Source: Ricinus communis
Lineage: Eukaryota; Streptophyta; Magnoliopsida; Malpighiales; Euphorbiaceae
Assembly (NCBI RefSeq): GCF_019578655.1
Contig: NC_063261.1
Coordinates: 13,878,216 to 13,942,215 of the forward strand
Length of the DNA: 64,000 nt
Reading direction: 5' to 3'
Shown here: one piece after another, positions 24,338 to 35,496 of the stretch
Layout of the letters: the number at the start of each line of letters is the position of its first letter
How positions within the stretch are numbered: position 1 is the stretch's first letter
The notes under the pieces: model-generated
What the model was told of the DNA's origin: nothing
Seen by the model: the letters and a program-made list of their open reading frames with translations, nothing else
The model's database searches: none
Made by a program: the position numbers and the translations under genes

Positions 24338-25260
24338 CTAACCGGAGGCGGTTGACAAGGAGGAGTCGCCATGGTCCTTAGCCGGAGGATTTGGGGTATC
24401 AGTCGCAGATGCACCGACTAAAGTAGGCGCAGGTGGTGGAACGAAGCCAACACCAAATAGGCGAACCATGTGCTGCATCATCCGCTTGAGATATGCTATG
24501 CGGGCACCGTACTCCTGATCTAGCTCTGCTCATATCTCGCGTTTGAGCGCCTCCTGCGAGCAATCGAAGGCAGTGTTGTAGGGCTGGGTGAAGGTGGGCG
24601 CCTCTGAGCCCAGCCTATATATGAGCTGCTTCTTCTTCCCACCGATGACGTCGACAAACAGCTGTGACATGTCAACCGATGGAGGATCAGCAGAACCCTT
24701 ATCGGGTTGAGATGCAGCAGCTGCCTGTGCCGTACGTGAAGTACGAGTCCTTTGTCTCCTTAAGCACAAATCACCACACATACTCCTCACGCTCTGTGGC
24801 ATTCTTGAAGATCTTCCTAGCCCTTGCCAAGTAGAGATGAGAGTGTATCGACCTATATACAAGAAATTTAATGCAGTTAGTTTAGATAAGAAAATTGAAT
24901 ATAGTTATAATAATTATCAATATCAAAATATAATAAATTTTATTACCTATCATTCTCAATCCATATATGGGGCTTTGAACTCCTCGATGATGATCTGATA
25001 AGTGAGGTCTCCTTAGGTGGTGGCACGAGTGTAGCAGGAGATGGACCAGTAGTGGGTGGTGAACTAGTGGCGAGTGCTGAAATAGTAGTAGAAAGTGAAG
25101 AATCTATGGGTGTAGTGGAGGGTGGTAAAGGCAACAGTGGCCTCGATTAGAATGTAGAGGTAGGTATAGAACAATGTGTTTGGGATGTCTCCATGATAGG
25201 GAGTAAGGATGGGGGAGTAAGCTGTCCGCGACGGTCCTTACGAGGACGTCTGTCTGCCAT
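24338..25260 (-). pseudogene. CACTA second ORF (Ptta/En/Spm, Transposase_24-like), broken
   Basis: On the minus strand, from ATG 25260 (MADRRPRKDRRGQL), a Pro/Ser/Thr-rich stretch leads, after an apparent intron or gap (about 24863-24943), to MSQLFVDVIGGKKKQLIYRL followed by GSEAP. This resembles the V(V)GG.KKGR.YGLGSEAP signature of plant Ptta/En/Spm transposon proteins. The frame continues past a TGA (about 24533-24535) to AELDQEYGARIAYLKRMMQ and ends at TAG 24338-24340. At least two internal stops, including one in SIPTSTF*SRPL, make it a pseudogene. It is the conserved accessory protein, not the catalytic transposase. Confidence 0.7.
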
Positions 25261-25429
25261 CTGAATGATTTTAATTTTTTCAATATTGCAAACATCATTC
25301 GTTTATTTGAAACAACATTCTTAAGAATCTTAAATTAATATATAAAATAGTCAATGTAAAAATAGCATAAAATAAATAAAATGCATAATACATCTGAGTT
25401 AATTATAGAAAAACAAGTTATATGCATAC

Positions 25430-25726
25430 TTCGCCACCGACGTCAAAAATATTATCAATCCTAACTATTCTTTCACCTTGATATGTCCACACATAATAGT
25501 CAGATACAAATTCATACTTTGCCACATAGTATTTGACTGTATCTAGGTCATGGAAAGCTCCGTTCTAACATTTTTAGTGATTACATGGACACCTAATCTT
25601 ATCCTTATCCATGTATCTAGGTTGACTGGATGTAAAATGAATAAACTCCTCTAGACCATTCAAAAAATTTTGGTTGAAAACGCCCCTCGTAAACTTAGAA
25701 TATATCCACTGACGATCTGAACTCAT
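25430..25726 (-). pseudogene. CACTA Transpos_assoc domain fragment
   Basis: From ATG 25726 the minus strand reads MSSDRQWIYSKFTRG, then FLNGLEEFIHFTSSQP and KDKIRCPCNH, and after stops YYVAKYEFVSDYYVWTYQGE. This is the cysteine-containing N-terminal transposase-associated domain of En/Spm TNPD-type transposases. The catalytic Transposase_21 part is absent, so the element is internally deleted and non-autonomous. Two stops (after CPCNH and KC) break the domain. Confidence 0.75.
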
Positions 25727-27005
25727 TTTTTATATGTTACAATTGGACATAATTTAATTAAAAATTACTTATTATTTGTTTCAATTTTTATATCCTTGTA
25801 ACTCCTGTGTTCAATTCGATGGTAGGAAGCTATGCTATTCAAAAATGTGTCGTCCATTCAACTATTCAACGTTATCTGCATATTCGTAGAAATTGCAGCA
25901 GCATCTCCCCTCAGTTTTCCGAGTGCACGAAATGGAATATGAATAATCGCATATTCCAATATGCACACGAAGAATAAACAGGTATACTATCGATTAATCT
26001 ACATATGAAATGGATAAACATCAAACAACCTTTCTATGGATAACACATTTCCAAACTATCCACACTGGACATTTCAGTGACCTATCACCCTCTATTGAGA
26101 AAGATATCGAACAACAATCTATGGTTTCTAATCCGTAGGTATATTCTCTTATCCCTACTGTTATTAGATTTCTTAAAATTTAAATATGTTTTTAAAACTT
26201 TTTATATATTTAATAACTTTTTTGGAATATTATTTTATTCCAAGAAATAATAAAACTACTAAGTTAGTTCTTAATTATAGTTTTATACAAACTTTAATTC
26301 TTAATTTTCAGGATATTCCTTTACCTTTAAAGTTCTACCGAAATTTTGGTAGAGTCTTCCTTATAATATGGACATACCTTCGTAAAACGGGTCCAATTTC
26401 TAAGTAAAAAAATTCCAAATATACATATATAAACCTAGTTACTAAGAACATCTACATCCACAACACATATCATGTACAGCAAACACAGTCTTATTTAACA
26501 TATCACCTAATATATAATGTTATTGAACATGCCACATGCCACATTGTTTTATTTAACATGCCGCATAAGTAATTACTAAGTTCATGTTGCTTAATAATAT
26601 ATTAATTAACTTATTCAATAAAGTAAAAGAAATTACACACACCCCTTGCTAATCCACGTCCGCGTCTTTGGTCGATAGCTGGTCTGCAAAAAACTATCTG
26701 AAAATAAAAAGAAAAAATTTAAAAGTTATAATTAAATAATTAAACTAATAATATATAATTAACTAAAATTATCGTTACTACAACAACCGAAATATTACAT
26801 CTTTCTAAATATAAATTAAATTACACAATATAATAATATAATAATATAATAATATATTTTTTAAAATTTTAATAAAATATAATATAAATTTTATAATGTT
26901 TTTAATTTTTTAATCTACTTTTGTTACGTAGTTAGTTTTTAACCTAATTTTAAAAGTGTATCTTAATCAAATATAATTTAACTGAATTAAATATAACAAA
27001 AATTT

Positions 27006-29702
27006 TGTCACGATCCGATCTATGGGCCCGTGACCGACACTAGAGAATGGATAAGCTTAAGGCTATCAAATCCCGTAGTAAGCCTGACCATTCACTAACT
27101 CAAACAAAACACAATCCGAATTCAAATCATTAGCTTTAATCCAGAATTAACCCTTAGCGATCAGATACTACATATTTAATTATGTCTGCCAATATAATTT
27201 TATAAGACCTGAATTTACATAAGATTACAAAGCGATAAATTTGAAATTTCTACTACGAATGTTCTAGAATTTTAAAAGTCAAACATACCAAAAAAAATCA
27301 GTTACTTTAAACCCAAAGATGAAGGAATCGGGCTGCTAGATGAAAAGAACTAAACAAAAGCTAACAATACCTGAAAAACAGTGAAATGAGACTGCTAGTC
27401 TCGAGAGTGAGTTAAAATCATATATCCAAAAATAAATACAACCACTTCAATAACACATTCGTTTAATTTAAAATAAAATATTAAGTCATGCAAAAACACG
27501 TGTCATGCCATACTTTTTATAAAATGAATTTTTATATACTACGGGACAGAGTACCTCAGTTGAACCCTAATCCCCATTACTAAATAGACTGGCGCCTAGA
27601 GAGCGAAGCTCGACCAGGGTCCTTAAATCCAGTCTGGTCACTTAAATTTTCAACAAAGCTGACGCCGAGAGACAATGCTCGACCAAGGACCTTTACTCCG
27701 GCAAACTCGCTCTACTCAACCCAGAGAGCTAAACTCGACCAGGGCAAGTCCTAAATTTACCTTTTACTATCTGTCTCAGATTTATACCGGTGCGCACACG
27801 ATCCTGATGTAACCCATCAGGTGGCATGTTCTACTGCTGTCTCATCCCGAGTCAACGTGCATTCACAATAGTATTGATATAGAAAACGATACATATATGA
27901 ATAGTAATTAAATAAATTATTAAAATATTAAACTATTTAATTAGAACTATTACGTAAAATCTTAGCATGACATATGTAAACTGATATATGACTTTAACTC
28001 ACTGTTCTGACGACTTCCTAGCTTTGCTCCGATGCCTCGGGTGGATCGAGCCGAATTGACAGATTTATCTAATCACGGGAACAATTCAATCAGAAAAAGT
28101 AAAACATTTAATAAATAACCTAGGCGTAGACTCCTAGAATTAACTATCTAAGAATCTAGACTTGGGTAAATTCTATTGAAAATTCGGGAGAAGCTCTACT
28201 AAATACGGACGCCTGCCCCTCATATAATGATATAACAGGTCTAGGACCTGCTAGAAAACACTTCAAATTTATAACAATTTATTTAACGGGAGTCGGGTCA
28301 CCAAGACTTCATTATTTTTTCCGACTCCCCCACACATCACAAATCACGATTATTGGCAGACGATCCGACAATTTATTATTTCGACCAAACAAACCTCATA
28401 TAATTTTTCTAATGCTCAACACAATAATTAATCATATAATTTTTCTCAACAAACTCTAAAATCTACGGGCTAGAGAATTACCAAGACGATTGATCACTCG
28501 GTTGACTCACCTCTAGACCGGAGTCCGATCGACGATCCGAATGCGCCTACAGACTCAAAATAACGCGTTGATGATGATTCCAGCACCCAATCATCCAGAA
28601 AAATTTATAGACGATCTCGGTTGTTGATTTTCAAACGAAGTCCGATCGCCGCGAAACTAGTGCCGTTGGAAAGCTTGAGCTGAGGGGAGTCTGGATATGT
28701 CCTCCGATCGGCCAAAGCTCGTCGAAACTCGCCCAAAAAATGTCTGAAAGCTCGGCTGCCATTACTTCGCTGGAACTCCTTCCTCCGGCCACCAATGACG
28801 ATTCCGCTACTCCCAAAAGGAAGCCCTTGACTCACCGGTCATTTTAAGACCAACCTCGCCGCCATTGGCTGCTAGGAACGCTCCGGAACAGCATCGAGAA
28901 GTCACTGGCTTCTTCACGCTCTCTTGCCGCTTCCTTGCAGCCCACGCCGCCAATGCTTTGCCGCTACGCCACACCAGACGGTCACCACCGACGAGTATAA
29001 GCCTCTTACGCCACACACAATCTCTCTCTCCCTGATTCTCTTTCTCTTTTCTTTCTTTCTTTTCCTTATCAACATTTGGTCCATGAATTTTTACTTAATA
29101 ACCATTTAGTCTCTCAACTTTTTAATTACTAACAATTTCATCCTGTAAAATTTATATTTAACCCTCCAACTTTTCTTTAGCTTTTCAATTAAGCTCCTAA
29201 CTATTTAATTTGGGCCAAAGTACAATTATTAAAAATATAGAATTATTTATTTACCCTTGCTTTTAAATATGAAATTACCAAAATTTCCTTACCGACACAT
29301 TTAATTACAAAAATACCAACCATACAAATTTTCATTTTAAACCCAAAATTAAAGCAATTATATTTTTAATCCTTATTCCAAAGCTAAATATTAATTTAAT
29401 CTTAAAATTTAATTAACTTAAATAATCAATTTGCTAATTATTTTTCAATTAAAGTCAACGCCATTTGCTAATTATCATTTCTCAATAAATTCTTTTATAA
29501 AATATTATTTACTAATTCCTTCGTAACTCTCAAATATATAATTTAATTCATATATTCATATTGGAGAAAAATTACGTGACATATATATATATAGTTTACT
29601 CTAGTTTAATTACTCAAAATAAAGCTAAATAAAATTAAATAAAAATTCATTATTAATTATTACTAATATTATTATTATTAAGAGAAAATTTTGGGTATTA
29701 CA
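27006..29702 (-). mobile_element. Solo LTR A of a long-LTR retrotransposon, nested in the CACTA
   Basis: 2697 bp running (minus strand) from TGTAATACCC to ...TGACA, flanked by a perfect 5-bp target duplication aattt (27001-27005 and 29703-29707). There is no internal region, hence a solo LTR left by LTR-LTR recombination. It is the reverse-oriented relative of solo LTR B. Ends of the TGTAATRCCC...CGTGACA type and the size suggest a Tekay/Del-like gypsy family, which is an inference. Open frames at 28605-29109 lie within it and recur in LTR B, so they are not genes. It contains three hairpin-forming gtcgagc-type units (about 27590-27750). Confidence 0.85.
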
Positions 29703-30734
29703 AATTTTATTTAATAAATTTAACCTAATTTTTTTACTTAATTTTCTAGCCTAATTTTTTAAAAATATAACTTAATAAAATTTAATTAAATTCAATATGA
29801 AATAAATTTTAATTATTAATTTTACCTAATTTTCAATACTTAAATGTTTTCACTTAATATTTTACAATATAATAGAATTTGTTTACCTACTAGTTTTTAC
29901 CTAATATTCTTTTACCTAATGTCTAAATTTCAAATTTAAATTAAATTATACAGAAATAAACATAATTTTTTTACATTTCATTTTTAACTTTACAATTAAT
30001 ATAAAACAAAAATTATATATAAATAAATAATTAATATATAAACTAAATTACATATTAAAATAATAAAAGAACATACAAATTTAATAAAAGCTTACCTATC
30101 ATTGGAGAGAGGGGAGAGGACACTGAAGGGAGTACGACGACGGCGGAGGGGCTGGGATAGCAGCGGATGCCAAAATAAAAAAAATAATTAAAACATAGAA
30201 AATAGAAAAAGAAAGAAAGAAATCGGTATACCTGGGCGACAGCGACGGTTGGGGGCGGGAAAGGCAATTGCGGGGTGGCGACGCTGGGGAAAGGGGAGGG
30301 GGAGTGGGAAGGGGAAGACAAGGGGCGTGGAAAAATGACCACGGTAGGGGCAGAGTGGCAGGAAGAGAGAAAAAAGAGAAAGGGAGGGGGTTGTCGTGTT
30401 TTAAAACCTTAAAATTTAGCAACGGAGACGCCATCCGTAGCTAAATTTTAGGCTATAACAAAAATTAAAATGAAGTGTCGTCGTTTCATTAAACACAATT
30501 ATCGACGAACGCTACCTATTGCTAAAAGTTAGGTCATAACAAAAAAGGCTGTTATTTAGGGTTAGCGACAAACACCAACCATCGCTAAACTATAGGGTGG
30601 CATATAAGCATTCTAAGATACTTTTAGTGAAGACAATAACCGTCGCTATTTGGTGCTTATGGCGACGGGAAGGAAGACCATCGTTATATGTACCAGCTTA
30701 GTGACAACTTCTTCCGTCGCTAACCAAAAGGAAA
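29703..30734 (-). other. CACTA interior and right subterminal segment between the solo LTRs
   Basis: AT-rich to about 30090, then a GC-rich, purine-biased block (30100-30380), then subterminal GTCGCTA-type repeats (30420-30734). The minus-strand frames 30055-30434 are Pro/Ser/Leu low-complexity and look like untranslated leader or chance. As the transposase reads on the minus strand, this is the element's 5' side. Confidence 0.55.
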
Positions 30735-33637
30735 TGTAATGCCCGGAATTTTTCTTTAATAATGATAATATTAATAATAATTAATAAATGAATTTTTATT
30801 TAAAATTAATTTTACTTTATTTTTATTTGGTTTAAATTGGAATGATTTAAATAGAAATTTTAATGCTAGAATAAAGGAGTTATTTTATATATCCAATTAG
30901 TTTGATTTTTAAGAAATTAATTAAGTAAATTCTTTGAGAAATAAATTATATTTTTAGTTATTCAAAATTTTCCACCAAATGAATATATATAAATTACATT
31001 CTATATTTGAGAGTTATGTAAGAGATTTGTAAAGAATATTTTATAAAAATATTATTGGGGAAAATGGCATTTTAATTAGCTAATGGTGTGTTAGGACTAA
31101 ATTGGAAAATATTTAGCAAATTGATTAATTAAATTAATTGTGTGTTAGGACTAAATTAGAAATTTATTTTGGAATAAGGATTAAAAGTATAATTTTATTA
31201 ATATGGGGTTTTAATAAAAATTTGTATGTTTGGTATTTTTATAATTAAATATGTTGGCAAGGGCTTTTTGGTAATTTTTCATTTAAAAGCAAGGGTAAAT
31301 ATGTAATTATATATTTTCAATAATTCTAATTTTGCCCAAATTAAATAGTTAGGGGCTTAATTGAAAAGCTAAAGAAAAGTTTAAGGGTTAATTGGAAATT
31401 TTGCAGGACGAAACTGTTAGTAATTAAAAAAGTTGAGGGGCTAAATGGTAAATAAGAAAAGTAAAGAAAACGAAAGGAAGAAGAGGAGGGAGTCGGTGTC
31501 GGGGGGAAAAAGAAAGAGGGAGAGAGGCGTTCGTCAAGTGGCGGTGGGCGGAAAGCCGGCAGCAGCTCTAGTAGGTGGCGACGGTAGCGCGAAGAGGAAA
31601 AAGAAAGGACAGAGAGGAAGTTAGCAGTTGTCCGGTGCCGTTCATGGCGTGTCCGGTGGCTCCAAGGGTGGCGATCGGCTTGACGGAGAGTGGGATTTTT
31701 TTTGGCGGTAGCGACGATACAAATGGTGGCCGGAGTTGGAAGTTCGCGGTGGAGTGAGAAAGTGGGTGGTATCCTACATTTTCTGGCTTTTCTAGTGAGC
31801 TCCGACGAGCTTTGGCCGATCGGATTGCATATCCGAAATCTCCTCAGCTCAAGCTTTCCAATGGCACCGGTTTCGTGGTGATCGGACTTCGTTCGAAGAT
31901 CAACGGCTGAGATCGTCTGTAAATCTCTCCGGATGATCGGGGGTCGGATCGGAAGATCAGAAGCAAGGATCGTCATCAGCGCGTCGTTTCGAGTCTATTG
32001 GTGTGTTCGAATCGTCGATCGAACTTCGGCGGCTAGATGCGAGTCGATCGAGCGATCAAGCATTTCAGTAATTTCTCTGGCTCGTTGAATTTAGAATTCT
32101 TTGGTGAATTATGTGTTCAATAAATTGTAATGAGCATTAGAAATATTGTTAGTTAAAATAATTATTTGTCGGACTGTCTGCATTTAGTCGTGAATTGTGA
32201 TGTGTGGTGGAGTCAGAAAAAATAATGAAGTCTCGGGAACCCGACTTCCATTAAAATAAATTGTTAAATATTTAAAGTGTTTTCTGTCAGGTCCTTGACA
32301 TGTTTTACGGGGAGGGTAAATGTCCGTCTTTTAGGGGAGGTTCTGCCGAATTTTCGTTAGAATTTACCCGAGTCGAGATTTTTAGACACTCAGTCCTAGG
32401 AATCTTGACATATGGTTAATTGTCAAATGTTTCAACGTTATTGATTAAGTTGTTTTCCATGATTAGATAATCCGTCAGTTCGGCTCGCTCCACCCGAGGC
32501 ATCGGAGCAGAGCTAGGAGGTCGTCAAAACTGTAAGTTAAAGTCATATGTCTGTTTACATGTGTTATGCTGAGATTTTACGAAATAATTCTGATTACATG
32601 AATTAATATTTTAATCAGTTATTTTAATCGCTATTTATATAAGTTTCATTTTTCTGCATTATGAATTTATTGTTTTGTGTTGACTCAGGATGGGACGGCT
32701 CTAAAACATGCTATTTGATGAGTGCACAGGTATGAATCAGAGACTGATGGCAAAAGGGTAAAATGGTTAATTTAAAAAGGTAAATTTAGGACTTGCCTTG
32801 GTTGAGCATTGCTCTCTGGGCTTAGTATAAGGTGTTTGCCGGAGTAAAGGTCTTTGGTCGAGCATTGCTCTTTGGGCGCCGGCTTATTTGGAAACTTAAG
32901 TGACCGGACTGGATTTAAGGACCTTGGTCGAGCTTCGCTTTCTGGGCGCTAGTCTTATTGGAGTAAGAGAGCTGAAAGGCTAAGAGAGTTAGTGATAATT
33001 AAGTGACTGGACTAAATTTAAGGACCCTGGTCGAGCTTCGCTCTCTGGGCGACAGTTCTGTTAGAATGAGAGAGTCGAGTGTTGAGATTAGGATTCTGCT
33101 GAGGTACTCCATCTCGTAGTATGTGAAAGTTATTTTTATTTAAGCATGGTATGACACGTTTATTTTTGCATGACTTAATATTTATTTCAAATTAAATAAA
33201 TGTGTTATTGAAGTGTTTGTAATTGTTTTTGGATATATGATTTTAACTAACTCTCGAGACTAACAGTCTCAATTTTACTGTTTTTCAGATCTGTGATTGT
33301 TAGTCCTCCTGCGACTCTTTTCTACCAACTCGACTCCTTCATCATCGGGTGATGTAATTCATTTGGTATGTTTGACTTGTAATTTCTCCGCAGTAGAAAT
33401 AATAGACTTATCAGTTGTAATTTTATGTAAATTCGGGTCTTGCCTAAGTATGCTGACAGACCGAATTAAATATGTAGAATTTGATGGTTAAGATTAATTG
33501 TGGAAAAATGCTTAGAACTGAGTTCAGAATTTATTTTGATTGAGTTAGTGAATGGTTAGGCTTATTAGGGGATTCGGTAGCCTTACGCCTACCCATTCCC
33601 TAGTGCCGGTCATGGGCCCACAGGTCGAGTCGTGACA
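30735..33637 (+). mobile_element. Solo LTR B of the same family, inverted relative to LTR A
   Basis: 2903 bp from TGTAATGCCCGG to GTCGTGACA, in the opposite orientation to LTR A and collinear with it over much of its length. For example the cgatcggacttcgttcg segment near 31880 matches the one near 28640, and the gtgccggtcatgggccc end matches the start of LTR A. No internal region. Flanking 5-mers ggaaa (30730-30734) and taaaa (33638-33642) do not form a clean target duplication. Frames 31341-31976 and 31575-31881 are within it and not credited. It holds four copies of a ggtcgagcttcgctctctgg-like unit (about 32796-33055). Confidence 0.8.
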
Positions 33638-33871
33638 TAAAATGAGTATAATATTTTGGCCACGACATGCTCCTCATTGCTAAATTGTTGTAGTATAGTC
33701 ATCGCCACATTATGCGCCAAAACTTGGCACCGTTGCCAGCGATGATAGAGTTTCCGTTCGCTAAGCCGTTGCTAAATTGATATCCACACACCATGTTGCT
33801 GATTTGTTATTGTCTTGTCGCTATATAGTGAGGAAAACTTTTCATCGCTAAATGCAAAAATTATTGTAATG
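33638..33871. repeat. CACTA right subterminal repeats and terminus
   Basis: Repeated attgctaa / gtcgcta motifs continue the array seen at 30420-30734 and end in the diverged terminal inverted repeat at 33843-33871, followed by the tat duplication. Confidence 0.7.
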
Positions 33872-34377
33872 TATCCAACATATAAAAGAATATTTTTGTA
33901 AATATACAATAATAAGTATCAAAATATTAACTAATACTTTATTTATATGATGTATTACAGATGATAAATTTAAAAAAAATTTAATTTTAATTTTATTTTA
34001 CAGCCACCATAGAAATGAAGTGATATGAAATCAAAAATATCAAGATTAAAAAATTGAGTTATTTATTGCAACTTATAAAGAATGAAATATCGATTTAAAA
34101 AATGGTGGATAGTTGAGAGTCTATAATAGTATAGAAAAATTAGAAAATTACTAGAGCAGAGAATTATATTTATCTAAAAAAGTAACATGATTTTATAATA
34201 TTATGAGTTTGATTTGGTTTAATTGAATTTTTTCTTAAACTAAAATCAAATCAAAAATTTAATTTATAAAAATTTTAAAATCATAACCAATCATGACACA
34301 GCCTAAACAATGATTTTTAGTTTGGATAAACTAGATGAAGTCGGTTTAGTTAATTTTTGTATACCCCTAGTATTAAA

Positions 34378-35496
34378 AACCAGTCTCTACATCATTAATT
34401 CAGCAGAACATCCTTGAGAGGCAGAGGCACCTTCACCATCAAAACAACTTCGTCCCTATCTGAATGAAAAGCATATGAGCAACTACATTTTGTATTATTT
34501 TTCATACTAATTACTAAACTAATAACTTTCTTTTCTAATTAAATAATTTCTAATCTTAGAAAAATAACATATTTAATTATATTCTTATATGAATTATAAA
34601 TATGATTAATGTATTAGAATTATATTAAAAAAATAGAAAGAGACTTAATATATTAGGAACCTATTGTGAAAGAATTTTAAAATATTAGATTTGATATGAT
34701 ATTATCAAATTGTACCATAAATTAAATTATTATTATATATTTAATTTTTTTCTAGTCAAGATTTTATACATATGCCCTTTTTTAAATAAAGTTGTGCACT
34801 TCCAACAAACAAACTTATATAATTAAAATAATAGTTTTTATCCGTGCAATGCACTAATATACAAATAATATATATAACAAACTGAATATCAAAATAATTT
34901 TGATACATCTATCATGTTACTACATTATATTTATTTTGCAATAATACTGATTTATATAAATATAATTAGTATTATTATATTCTCATTTTCACAGTAAACA
35001 TTAAAAAAAAATAATCACTTTCTCTGACCCATTGAGATTAAACATTAAAGATGAATATGTGGTGGTACTTTAAGAAGCCAAGAGGGATTGTTTTTATTCC
35101 TTGACATTGCAAGAACAGAGAGATTATGGTTGTTAATAGGGATCTCAAAATTGATATGTTTCACCATAAACCAAAATTTAACTTTATTTTTTATTTCTTT
35201 AATTTCGATTACAGGATCTGAACCTTAACTAATGGTGAAAGTAACCATGGAAATACTGGCATGAAATTGTCAATGCTTTTATACATTGCACATGTGATAT
35301 TGTATATGATCAGTTTTCACAAGGCAAACCAATTAAATTGGTATGAATTTATTGACCGATCGTTTAACTGATTCCACTTCCAATTACAATTTTTTTTTTT
35401 TTTTTTTAACTCCATCACTAATAGTGACTGGCTTGAGAACCAGCCATTATTGGTGTGGCAAAAGAGGTGAACTCCCAAGCTTAAATTGCATCAGTT
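34378..35496. other. AT-rich intergenic region downstream of SDR-D
   Basis: No gene seen. Contains a poly-T tract at about 35391-35408, and a gtgcaatgcactaatata segment near 34845 of the kind found at transposon ends. Confidence 0.5.

Larger units (their letters stand above)
23742..33871 (-). mobile_element. CACTA (En/Spm) transposon containing two nested solo LTRs
   Basis: The left terminus CACTAAAAGAAACAG starts at 23742. The right terminus, reverse-complemented from 33871, reads CATTACAATAATTTTTGC, followed by a shared segment (GTATTTAACGGTG versus GCATTTAGCGATG). A 3-bp target duplication tat flanks both ends (23739-23741 and 33872-33874). Subterminal regions carry the expected clusters of a short GTCGCTA/TAGCGACGG motif (about 23780-24130, 30420-30734, 33640-33860). 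Coding relics (Transpos_assoc and Ptta/En/Spm-type) read on the minus strand. Of 10,130 bp, about 5.6 kb are the two nested solo LTRs, leaving about 4.5 kb of CACTA. The right tip is CATTA rather than CACTA, so it is probably immobile. Confidence 0.8.
23369..34369. mobile_element. Probable non-autonomous hAT-like element split by the CACTA
   Basis: Left end TAGGGGTGTTGATGG at 23369 and right end GTATACCCCTA at 34359-34369 form an inverted TAGGGGT repeat, and similarity continues into GGTCGGCTT / AACCGACTT. Flanking 8-mers gttttaag (23361-23368) and gtattaaa (34370-34377) agree at 6 of 8 positions, as expected of an aged hAT target duplication. Without the inserted CACTA the element would be about 870 bp, and I see no coding capacity in it. 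Confidence 0.5.

Noticed and set aside
28605..29109. Overlapping open frames in GC-richer DNA
   Set aside because: They are inside solo LTR A, overlap each other in several frames, and have no family resemblance.
30055..30434. Pro/Ser-rich frames as a protein
   Set aside because: Low-complexity translation of a purine/pyrimidine-biased CACTA segment; two frames look equally 'coding'.
30621..30629. cttttagtg as the right end of the CACTA element
   Set aside because: It is the exact inverse of the left tip, but subterminal repeats continue to about 33860, and the 3-bp flank is aag rather than tat. The diverged end at 33871 has the matching tat and extended TIR similarity.
31341..31976. 211-codon minus-strand open frame as a gene
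   Set aside because: It lies wholly in solo LTR B, has low-complexity composition, and its counterpart in LTR A is not open in the same way.
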